Shown: in pieces, positions 12,346-22,934 of the stretch
Numbering within the stretch: position 1 is the stretch's first letter
Layout: the number at the start of each line of letters is the position of its first letter
Assembly (NCBI RefSeq): GCF_964340395.1
Contig: NC_135559.1
Location: forward strand, 17,921,050-17,985,049
Source: Glandiceps talaboti
Lineage: Eukaryota; Hemichordata; Enteropneusta; Spengelidae
Direction: 5' to 3'
DNA length: 64,000 nucleotides
Program-made: the position numbers and the translations under genes
The notes under the pieces: generated by a model
The model's database searches: none
What the model was told of the DNA's origin: nothing
What the model saw: the letters and a program-made list of their open reading frames with translations, nothing else

Positions 12346-13239
12346 TTTAATATTACTTATTAGTTCAAGCATAACTATAAATATACATATACATGTATTA
12401 GCTAGCTACCACACTAGTTACACAACATGTCATGTAAATGCTTGGCTGTTTCACAATCAGTGCTTCACTTATATTGCACTTTGGGGCAAAAGTGAACTTG
12501 AAGGTTTCATAATGGTAATCTTCATACATAGTTTATAAAAGGAGTTAATCTAAATTGTTCTATTCATCAGTATGAACTTGTCAGAAGGGATTAATACACT
12601 TTCTATTTTGGACACTACATGTTATTGACACTGCAAATCACCACATCTCATCAGATTCCAGTTTCTATTATACACTCGGTTTGACCACCTAAAGTTCTCT
12701 AACATACTGGTGACTTTACTATACATGCAATATTAATGCCACTATACCAATTTTACGGGGTCACTTTTATGTGACATGGGAAACTCATTTAAAACTTACA
12801 TTTATGTTAGCTATTCGAAGCTTGGAAATATTACCTCAAAGGCTATGCAGATCTGCCAGGGGGAAAACCCCAATGACTCCCTCACCCCGAGAGGTCACTC
12901 ATGCATTCAACCAACAATCAGATGCACCAACAACCTTTATGCTGTCATAATGGTATTAAACTTTTCTTAAATATTTTCACCCAATTTTAATTTGAGATGA
13001 TACTGTCTTTTAAAGATGTGAAATGTTTAACAAGGTAGTCTAAAATTGCCTTAAACTCCAAATTTCCCTTACCAATGATACTACCAGTAGATGTGCTGAT
13101 CTTTACTACATGTATATAATGATGCCATTTAACTGTTTAAGAACATATTAAAACCCTATATAAGTTATAAAGAATAGTTTCTGATACGTGATACTTGCTG
13201 TCTTGTAAAGCATGGATTGAGTTATTGCTTGAAAGGGTC

Positions 13240-15720
13240 TGAATAGCCTGAAAATTGGCTTTAAAAGTAAACATCCTCTAAGGCATCTATATCTAGAGGG
13301 AGACCCCCTTGGACTACCTTTACGACTACCTTCCCTGCCCTGTCTTGCAGAGTTTGTAGCTTAGAAATTAGCTTATTTGTACAATTAGACCAGATATCTC
13401 CGTAATCACAAATTGGCAATACCATGGAATTGAATTGACCAGCATTTTGGCAGTTTTTTTAGGTAAGGCAGACCTAATTCTACGGATAATACATAACCAC
13501 TGTGAGATTTTGGCACTTATATGGGCAATGCGTGATTCCCAGGTGAGAAGTGGGTCAAACCATATACCGAGGTATTTAAATGTGCAGACCTGTTGGTTGT
13601 AAGGTTTCATTGTTGATCTTGATATTCAAATTATTTGAAGTATTGTACATTTTTCTCCTCTGACATGTTGAAGGTCATAACCATTGTGACCATCTATCCT
13701 GCTGAACCCTGTATTGCGGAGGGTCATAACCATTGTGACCCTCTATCCTGCTGAACCCTGTATTGTGGAGGATCATAACCATTGTGACCCTCTATCCTGC
13801 TGCACTCTGTATTGTGGAGGGTCATAACCATTGTGACCCTCTATCCTGCTGTACCCTGTATTATGGAGGGTCATAACCATTGTGATCCCTTTCCTGTTGT
13901 ACTCTGTATTGTGGAGTGTCATACCCATTGCGACCCTTTATCCTGTTGTACCCTGTATTGTGGAGGGTCATAACCATTGTGACCCTCTATCCTGCTGCAC
14001 CCTGTATTATTGGGGGTCATAACCATTATTACCCTCTATCCTGCTGAACCCTGTATTATTGAGGGTCATAACCATTGTGACCCTCTATCCTGCTGTACCC
14101 TGTATTGTGGAGAGTCATAACCATTGTGACCCTCTATCCTGCTGAACCCTGTTTTGTGGACGATCATAACCATTGTGACCCTCTATCATGCTGTACCCTG
14201 TATTGTGGACGATCATAACCATTGTGACCCTCTATCCTGCTGTACCCTGTATTATTGAGGGTCATAACCATTGTGACCCTCTATCCTACTGTATCCTGTA
14301 TTGTGGAGGGTTATAACCATTGTGACCCTATATCCTGCTGTACCCTGTATTGTGAAGGGTCATAACCATTGTGACCCTCTATCATGCTGTACCCTTTATT
14401 ATTGAGGACCATAACCATTGTGACCCTCTATCCTGCTGTATCCTGTATTGTGGAGGGTCATAACCATTGTGACCCACTATCCTGCTGAACCCTGTATTAT
14501 TGAGGGTCATAACCATTGTGACCCTCTATCCTGCTGTACCCTGAATTGTGGGGGGTCATAACCATTGTGACCCTCTATCCAGTTGAAACCCTAACCATAA
14601 CTGTTCTATCTCCTAGCCACACCTTCTATGTTGAAACCTGTGAAGAAGAAGCATATTTGACCTGATGTGCAACAAAGTGATTTAAAAGCAAAGATTTAAG
14701 GTTTTACTCAATATTGTAGTATTCACAAGTTTACTGAACAAGTCACACAAAAAAATTAAAAAATGAATGGAGTTGTCTTTTACAAAAGGAAAGCAGGTGT
14801 GAATTACTTCATTTTATCAATACTGTCATGTCATTTGTAGCAAAACATAGCAATTTAGTAAATGATCAACACAAACAGGGGAATTAACATTTCAGTTTCA
14901 CAGATATTAAGAGATTCCCTCAATATAGCCCCAATATATTATTATCCCAAAATATTTCCAATTGCGTTTTTTACATTTTTCTCCTAGAACTGAATACCAT
15001 ACAGTGTCACTTTGTCTTTTTTTCATATTCAGTGTCAATTTATTAGCGTGTAACCAATTATAGATTGACCTCATGTCTTCTTGCAACTTGTTTTCAATTT
15101 CTTAAACCTCTTTTGATGCGTAGAAAAGAGCAGTATCATCTGCATATAACACAACATTTAAATTACTGAGCTGTCAGTGGAGGTCATTTATGTAAATGAT
15201 AAATAGCAGCGGGCCAAGAACGGACCCATGTGGAACTCCGTAGTCAATTGGAAGAAGCTCTGTGGTTACGCCATTAATTGATAAGCATTGCTTTCTATTG
15301 GACAAGTAATTTTTAAACCAGATGTATTCGTTATCATGTAAACCCATGTTTGAAAGCTTATTCAAAAGGAGTGAAACATCGACGGTGTCAAAAGCCTTGT
15401 TGAGATCAAGAAAGGTGACACCTGTGTATAAACCTTTGTGATTATTTTCTAGAATATAATCAGTGACGTCTATGAGGGCAGTTCCAGTAGAGTGTGACGG
15501 ACGAAAACCAGATTGATGTACACAAAGGAAATTATTTGCAATTAAATAAAAGTATAACTGATCATGAAAAATTTTCAGAAACGTTTTCAGGCAAACAGAT
15601 AACAATGAAATGGGCCTATAGTTTGACATATCTAGAACTGAGCCATCTTTTTGAATTGGCGCAGACCTTAGCAATTTTCCAGTCGTCTGGTAGATCCCCT
15701 TTCAGAAGTGAATAATTAAA
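13240..15720 (-). pseudogene. LINE reverse transcriptase, broken by a minisatellite
   Basis: Read on the minus strand, 15674-15174 encodes the fingers and palm: AsnTyrArgProIleSerLeuLeuSer, PheLeuAspLeuAsnLysAlaPheAspThr, GlyValProHisGlySerValLeuGlyPro. The catalytic TyrAlaAspAsp box follows near 15131-15145. A stop and then a minisatellite interrupt it. The thumb resumes at 13610-13368 with TyrLeuGlyIleTrpPheAspProLeuLeuThrTrp. The motifs suit a Jockey/CR1-like non-LTR element. Several in-frame stops make it inactive. It lies antisense in intron 1 of the secreted-protein gene. Confidence 0.8.
13668..14592. repeat. ~49-bp minisatellite, about 19 copies
   Basis: Each unit reads approximately GACCCTCTATCCTGCTGTAC, then CCTGTATTGTGGAGGGTCAT, then AACCATTGT. 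Every unit contains an 8-bp inverted repeat, GAGGGTCA and TGACCCTC, 9 bp apart. The array sits inside the decayed minus-strand LINE. Confidence 0.95.
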
Positions 15721-16299
15721 TATAGTTGCTAACGGCCAGGAGATGTGTGAACTTGCATTGAGTAAGTGCCATGATTAAACTGAACATTTATGAACAGGAC
15801 AAAGAGGTGCCTTGCGCCAGTGGGGATGCAAACACTTTTACAAACTAGTTGAGACCACAACCAGACACGTCGAACTGAGAACGTTAAACTACTTTCATCA
15901 ATACGCTTTGTCGATTGATATGAACAATAGGCGAACAGCAAACAGGAAGAAAGGAACAGAGCATGCGCAGAAACAACTACAAGTAAACACAACTGTCCAG
16001 TGTGAGGGCGTGCTAACTGTGACACAACTAACAACATTAACAGAATGGCGTAGCCACCTCTTTCTTTCTTCATTTTATGGCAGGCGGGAACAATTTAAAA
16101 CTACTTTAAGAATGAGAGTGGCACAATAATGTAAATAATAAAGGTACTGATACAATACTCTCACCACTAAAACCTAAAAAAAATGAGGACAAGGTTGTGG
16201 TACCTCAAAAGTCAATGTTATTGTTTAAATGTTCGTGTATATAAAGATGTAAGGACATAACAATTCAACTAAAAATGAAAATAGTCTAGAAGTTTAAAC
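15721..16299. other. Unassigned sequence upstream of the LINE
   Basis: Overlapping frames on both strands (15729-16073 minus, 15812-16129 plus) have no recognisable motif. The stretch could be 5' LINE sequence or unrelated intron DNA. Confidence 0.3.
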
Positions 16300-18000
16300 A
16301 AAGTCCTTTCAGTGGCCTGGAAGATGGCGTTTGCGACTAGATTTCCTTGTCACCTGGGTGAGGTGTCGGTGTTTTAGGCTGATGGATTCTGTTCTTTGTG
16401 AAATCTCAGTGTCTTCTATAGAAGTGAGTGGGGACAGCCTTCTATCATGCAAACAATGTTCTGTGGAAGCTACACATGTACTCTGGTTGACCTTATTGGT
16501 TAATGAGAGTTCACAAGGGTTACAGCGAGGATCAGGAGGTATAGCTAGAGGTCGGAGAGACAGGGCTTCATTGAAGTACTCTCCGTGAGCACTTTTCCAA
16601 GGAAACGATTGTGTTGTAGCAGAGGATCTAGATGGCACACTGTAGTGCTCTGACTGTTTGACATAGTAAGATGATTTTCGATGTTGGTTCTCGTGACATT
16701 GATAGATGTCACACCCTGGACTACCAACTGGGATGGCGAAGCATACGAGATCCTCATTGTCTATTGGTGGAGTTGTAAGAGATTCCCCTTTGAGGGCCTT
16801 GAAGAGTTCACTCGAACAGTGATTAGTTTGGCGCTCACGCTTGATAATACTAGCAGGTATATAAGTACCAATATTTGGTGGGTCTGTGGTAGATTGTGGG
16901 ACTTTCGTTGATGGCTAGGTTCCTTGAGCTAGATGGACATGAGTAGGTCATAAATCTGGGCACTCTGACTGCCTGTTTAGCCAAGTCGACCTGTTAGTGA
17001 ATGGTAGTCTCATGTTTCCTGAGATGACATCTTGGATGGATAGCGATCTTATGACAGAAACCTGCATGCTCAACAAATGAGCAAATCTGGCATGCTGGAG
17101 CATCGCAGTCTAGGGTATTGCAGTTGGCGACATCCGATGCAATGATCTCAGTGTTGGCAAGGTGACAAACAGAAGCTTGATAATGACTCACCGTGCAGAG
17201 GACGGATGATACATGTGGGCTGGTGGAAAACTCACTGCAACACAATTTCGCGTATACCTATACTAGACCTGCTATCAGTAATAATACAGGGCCAGTGATA
17301 CGACCGGGTGGTGTAAGGACTGAAATGTTTAGTAGCAACTGCGGTGGAATGGGTCTCGACATCACAGGGGATGAGCCATGTAACTTGCCATCCACGAAGC
17401 TTAGCATCGAAGGAACCAACAAGGTTGAGCTTGTCACCACATGACACATACAAAGTGGAGCTGATTCCGAGTCATCCAAAGCAGTGTCAGTAAAGCAGCT
17501 AGCTTTCACTGGTAAGTTGAGGCTCTAAACTAAAGACAGCCAAATCATATTGTCTGTAACACAACTTTTGAAGGTAACGTGAGCAGTTTGAGAGACATAG
17601 AAAGTACTGAGGTATGGTGATTGGTGAACTTGTATTCTGTGAGCAGTGATAGATGTGCCGGCATCTTGATCTGTGGTTTCCTCATTGAGAAGACAGTCAT
17701 ATTCAGTGTCGATATCGAGTATTTTAGCAATCTATTTCTCCTTACTCATGAATTTACGATCTCGGTCAGGTAGGAACTTACACTCGCTTAGAAAATGATG
17801 ATCTGGTCGACTAGCCTGCTTACACAGGGGACAGGATCAATAAGGTTTTGGGCCACTCTGTTGTGCCTAGGGGTTGACTTGCAGAATGGGTGTTGAAATT
17901 GTCTTTGCGAGGAGTAAAGTTAAAATTGAATGCAGCAGTGCACATGACAATGGCATGTTCGGCCATATGGATTTTATCCAGGAGAGAAGATAAAGCCTGC
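16300..18000 (-). pseudogene. Ty3/gypsy-like Gag-protease fragment
   Basis: On the minus strand, about 17846-17690 encodes a zinc-knuckle-like segment: CysProLeuCysLysGln...AspHisHisPheLeuSerGluCys, then a basic stretch ending ArgAspArgLysPheMet. It leads into a retropepsin-like segment (ValHisGlnSerProTyrLeu..., later LeuProValLysAlaSer) in which the expected catalytic Asp-Ser/Thr-Gly is not intact. Further minus-strand frames down to 16300 are broken by stops and frameshifts. The gene order fits Gag followed by protease of a Ty3/gypsy element. No LTR pair was found. Inactive. Confidence 0.55.
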
Positions 18001-18194
18001 GAGTACAGGTTCAGTATAAATTAACTTCATTTATCATCCATGAAGATCACATTATGGAACTTTTAATTTTTGTCAGAAAGCATTGGCCATTGGAGTCGAA
18101 TATTTATATGGCATGTGCTGTAACTAGTGTGATAAATAACATGTTTATGTAATATGTGCAATTGTGTTTAAACGTAACTCTAGGTGAAGTGATA

Positions 18195-18375
18195 TTAAAG
18201 AATATAGGTAAGAAACAGGGAGCAAACAAATTATTCAGTTCAGACAGCGTCATGCCTTTGTAGAAAAGTTTTTTCTTCCATCACAATCCAAAGCACAGTG
18301 ATGCCCCTATGGCCCTATCCAAACTTTTTAAAACAGGGTGACCCCTACCAATCCACCACGCCAAAGAAATTGACT
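18195..18375. repeat. G-rich dispersed repeat, copy 2 (inverted)
   Basis: Reverse-complement relative of 12110-12345, sharing AAACAGGGAGCAAACAAA and the TTTTTTCTTCCATCACAATC block. It lacks the long G runs. Confidence 0.6.
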
Positions 18376-19220
18376 GGTCTCTTAGTAAATTTTCCTAACT
18401 ATATTCACTATTTCATATCGAAATGGTGTACAAACATGTACTGTTTACTTTTTAAGCACGGCATGTAGTGTGGGAAATGATATGGTGTGTTACAAAACAC
18501 ATGTTGACAGATTGCGCTCGTGAAACATCATACGTTAGGTTCGCTCAGGCCTGTGGGTCACGTAACACAGACTAATTTCCTTAGGTTTCGCCCTCAATAA
18601 GCAGTATGTGTTGGGGTGACACACAGTCCTTCGATGAATTCGAAACAGACATACGATGTTGTCCCCATGTTCAGGCAACATGTTAATTATGATATAACAT
18701 GTAATTTACATTCGTCATTTGCATTTATGATAATACCATTGAAGTAAGGTGATATATCATTTATGGTAGCTCAGAATGTTAACTTATTCAACACAGATCT
18801 ATAGTGGTAACATCATGTGACACCTGTCCTACATGTATGATTAGAGTGAATTGTATATATCCAACTTATTTGCAGAACAGATTTCATATAATAACAAGAA
18901 GTGGCTTACAATATATTAATTGCATCATATTTATTGGATTTCGTAATGATTCTATGAAACATATCTGGCATGACTCAGTAATTTGCATAATTAAATCATG
19001 TGATATCGAGTTTGCGGGGCCAGAGTGTCATTCCACATACCATATATTAAAAGCATCGTGATGCATGTATCGCTCAGCTCTGACAGGTAGAACTTGCCTA
19101 TCACTGGCCATTTTGCATAATTAATGACAGTTACCGTTTAGGGGATACGCTATCAATTGTTGCTCATAAATAATTTAGTTTAAGGCGACGAAAATATTGA
19201 CGCTATCGGCACACATATGA

Positions 19221-19226
19221 TAGCTT
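19221..19226. repeat. Target site duplication TAGCTT (left)
   Basis: TAGCTT precedes TGTACAACC at 19227 and recurs at 21487-21492 after the other end. It confirms the 6-bp duplication independently of copy A. Confidence 0.9.
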
Positions 19227-21486
19227 TGTACAACCGATATTTGTAATAATTGCCGAAATTTGTAATAACGCCGATATTTATAATAAAAATCACGTTTTTC
19301 ATGTAATAAAGCCGACATTTGTAATAATTGCCGAAATTTGTAATATTTTCTATGAACGAAAAATGTAATAAACATCGCCGATATTTGTAATAAACTTCGC
19401 AAAAAAATGTAATAAAGTTGCCGAAATTTGTAATAAAAAATTACATTAAGGAGGGTCCTTCCTTTCACACTAAAACATGGGTTATCTAAATAAAGAAATA
19501 CAAGATTGCAAAAACATCACGTCAAACGATAATAGATTTAACAAGCATTAATTGAATTGATTAATATAATAATTAATTGAACAATTAAACAAGTTATTAT
19601 TATTTCAATCAATCCGCATATATATGTGTATGCATGTATGTATGTATGTATGTGATGAGGAAGTGTAAGAACGATTCAACAAACAAACGAATTAACGAAC
19701 AAAGAAATGGATGGATGAATGAATGAATGAATGAATGAATGAATGAATGAATGAATGAATGAATGAACGAACGAACAAACGAACGAACAAATTAATTTAT
19801 TAGTTAATGGATGGGTGGATGGATGGATGTCATTCATTTGAAGGAACTAATTAATTAATTAATTGATGGATGAATGAATGAATGAATGAATGAATGAATG
19901 AATGAATGAATGAATGAATGAATGAATGAATGAATGAACGAACGAACAAATTAATCAATGGATGGTTGGTTGGATGGATGGATGGATGAATGAATGAATG
20001 AATGAATGAATGAATGAATGAATGCATGAATGTGCACTGTGTAATTCTTAGCGGAGTTTTGTTATATTTTGCAAGCTGCCAGGGATACTGAGCAATTCGA
20101 CAAAATATATTAGAAACTATGTGTTTGCATGACATTTACATGGAATTTGTGAGATTTGTCGCCACTGATGAGTATCGATTTGACTTATGCCATCAATGTT
20201 TGAGCACAGCAGCCCCCCTTTCATATCATTACGGTGATTTTCTATTCTTCAGCTATTCAATTTAGTGGCGTTTTCGAGGATGTGCATGGTTTAGTGAGCT
20301 GTGCACTATAGGTAGTAGTTCGTCATTTAAAATCTGTAGTAAACTAATGACATTTGTAACAAAATTGCCGGCATTTGTAATAAACTAACGATAATTGTAA
20401 TAAAATTGCCGACATTTGTAATAAACTATGGCATTTGTAATAACATTGCCGACTATTGTAATAAAATTGCCGACATTTGTGATAAACTGACGACATTTCT
20501 AATAAAATTGCCGACATTTGTAATAAACTAACGACATTTGTAATAAAATTGCCGACATTTGTAAAAAACTAACAACATTTGTAATAAAATTGACGACATT
20601 TGTAATAAACTAACGACAATTGTAATAAAATTGCCGACATTTGTAATAACATTGCCGACATTTGTAATAAACTAACGACATTTGTAATAAAATTACCGAC
20701 ATTTGTACTAAAATTGCCGACATTTGTAATAAACTAACGACATTTGTAATAACATTGCCGACATTGGTAACACGATTGCCGACATTTGTAATGACACTTA
20801 TCGAAGCTTGAAGTAAAACTGAAAATAAAAATTTGCAATCAATGCCTCATTATCACCAATCCTAGATTTCAACAAATTAAACACCTGGATCTAAGAAACT
20901 TTATTAAAATTCCCTGTGTAAGAACTTATTTTACAAGTTAACCCAGGGAGGTTTTGCGCCGGTATTTAGCTCCAAAAATTGATACAGAACTATATTGTTA
21001 TGTATTTACTTCTATGATTCAAATCCAACATTCTTCCTTTACATATCAGAGTTTATCGTTGGTTGGCCTGTCATAGTCTCATGTTAATAAAACCACCAGG
21101 CAAATATTGGCAAGCGATTATGTTTCTTTTTATACATAAGTACAATTAGTTCACAGACCAACAATAATCGAAACTGACTACTGGTGTGTGTGTGTCGCTA
21201 GACTTTGGTGAGATATAGCGATATACAGTATCCATTTCTTTGAAAGTCAGAGAGGAACCCCCTTAACCGTTTTTTATTACAAATTTCGGCAGGTTTATTA
21301 CACATTTTTTTCTGAAATTTATTACAAATATCGGATATTTTTTATTACAATTGTCGTTCACAGAATTTATTACAAATGTCGTCAGTTTATTACAAATATC
21401 GGCAATTTATTACAAATGTCGGCAATTTTATTACAAATTTCGGTTTATTACAAATTTCGGCAATTATTACAAATGTCGGTTGTACA
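19227..21486. mobile_element. Non-autonomous DNA transposon, copy B (2.3 kb, inverted)
   Basis: Same family as 6116-9727, in opposite orientation. The TGTACAACC ends are flanked by a perfect TAGCTT duplication. Subterminal TTTGTAATAA arrays lie at about 19227-19440 and 21270-21486, with a central array at 20340-20800 and inverted (GAAT)n blocks between. It lacks the 1,032-bp segment of copy A and about 310 bp near copy A 8300-8610. No coding capacity. Confidence 0.9.
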
Positions 21487-21641
21487 TAGCTTCGGGTTTT
21501 ATCAAGAGAAGGCACCGTCTTCATTACTTGACACTTCAATGCTGTAACAGTTGAAAATTGTATGCACTTGCAATGTGTGGAGGAACAACAAACGAAGGCA
21601 TTTAGTTTACATCTGGTATATGAGTAATATTCTGTTTACAG

Positions 21642-22283
21642 ACAAACAGGTGTTGCAGAAGAGGAATCAGAGGAGAATATCAAGAGAAGCCAATCTTCCC
21701 ACAGACACGGATTTGGTGCTGTTGGGGAGCAACACCATAGATATATATGTTGGTAACTCGACAACTTATGAATTCAATGGTCCAATTCCGCTACGATCGG
21801 CCACTTTAGACATAGAGATCATGTATGATGGCACATTACTTGGTATCAGCACAGATTATGATTTACAGGTAATGACATCTTTTGAAACCTTTCAATGGTC
21901 TGTCATATCTGGAAGTTGCTGTGTGGTAGCAGTAACTAGTTTACAAGAATTAATTTATGCGTTAAATCAGCAACGCAAGCTAATATTGAGAGAAAATACT
22001 AATGCTGTCTGGTCTGAACCAATTCCCGGTATTTTGCCTGTTAGAACTATTGTGGGTTTTGGCAATCAACTGCTGGCATTGTCCATCAATGGTGATGATA
22101 TCGTGCTAATGCCCGAGGCTAGTGGTAGTGTCTGGCAATCGATCGGCGTTGATTTACATGGCCTAACACTTTCGGACTTTACTTTGATTGATGACCAGCT
22201 ATTTCCATTGTATCCAGTGCATCAGTTTGACAGTGTTGCAATATGCAGTGGCACTTTAGGAGTCAATAATGTGGATGGAACAG
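21642..22283 (+). CDS. Secreted-protein gene, large exon (beta-propeller-like)
   Basis: The acceptor TCTGTTTACAG and donor GTAAGT bound 642 bases (214 codons), phase 1 at both ends, so the exon could be skipped or duplicated without a frameshift. The start AspLysGlnValLeuGln is followed by a basic cluster (ArgAsnGlnArgArg). Then come ~45-residue units rich in alternating hydrophobic strands, with patterns like AspGlyThrLeuLeuGlyIle...Trp and GlyAsnGlnLeuLeuAlaLeu...SerValTrpGlnSerIleGly. These resemble tectonin/tachylectin-type propeller blades, which is a structural guess. Upstream in-frame codons to 21551 are intronic. With the signal peptide, the product is an extracellular or lumenal protein, perhaps a lectin. 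Confidence 0.75.
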
Positions 22284-22934
22284 GTAAGTATAACGTTCCC
22301 ATCATACGAAACAAACATTTTATAAATGATTCATGTCAGCTTGTCATTATTTGGTGTAGTCGTGTATGTGTAGCAATTACAATTAAGGAAAAGGTGCAGG
22401 TTCGTTGACTCACTTTTCCTTCTTTATACTTCACAATAAAAACAAGATAAATACACTATGAGTTTCATGTATTATGTTGAGTCTATATTTGAAGTTGTGG
22501 TTTCTGTGGTTATTATTTTTACATTTTCAAGCATATTCCTGATTTTTACCCATAAAATGCGTTTTTGTCGGTTTTCACTTAAAATTATTCAACTTTGGCA
22601 AGTTGTCAAATATAGTCTTTTTTCAACTGTAAATGAAACTTGAGTACATAAACCAAAAAAAAAGGTTCCCTGGATTTGCTTAGTTTTTCTCTCAATGCCT
22701 TGTAATAATCATCGAAAGTTGTATTTTTGTATTTTTTTCATAAATTAACGTCTTTGACACTTGTCGAAGCGATAGCTCTCCGTTCCCTCAAAGTTTTTAC
22801 TATCCGGAAGAATATTTTTCGGTATAGTGTATCCGAGTATTGTCTATATAAAGAGCTGAGAAAATGGCAAATTGGCATAATTAGACTCTTTCCGCTCTAC
22901 AAAGCCTCTCAAATTCGACTGACACTTCAATATA

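Larger units (their letters stand above)
11656..21641 (+). other. Intron 1 of the secreted-protein gene
   Basis: Runs from donor GTAAGG to acceptor TCTGTTTACAG. It holds inverted copies of a G-rich repeat, a minus-strand LINE with a minisatellite in it, a decayed Ty3/gypsy fragment and transposon copy B. The stretches 12346-13240 and 18380-19220 contain no recognisable gene. Confidence 0.7.

Noticed and set aside
13668-14592. CRISPR-like regularly spaced repeats
   Set aside because: The whole ~49-bp unit is repeated without unique spacers, and the context is a eukaryotic intron; it is a minisatellite.
21551-21641. Start of the propeller-like gene at the in-frame ATG 21551
   Set aside because: A good acceptor at 21641, phase agreement with the signal-peptide exon and the transposon end just upstream all favour intron sequence here.
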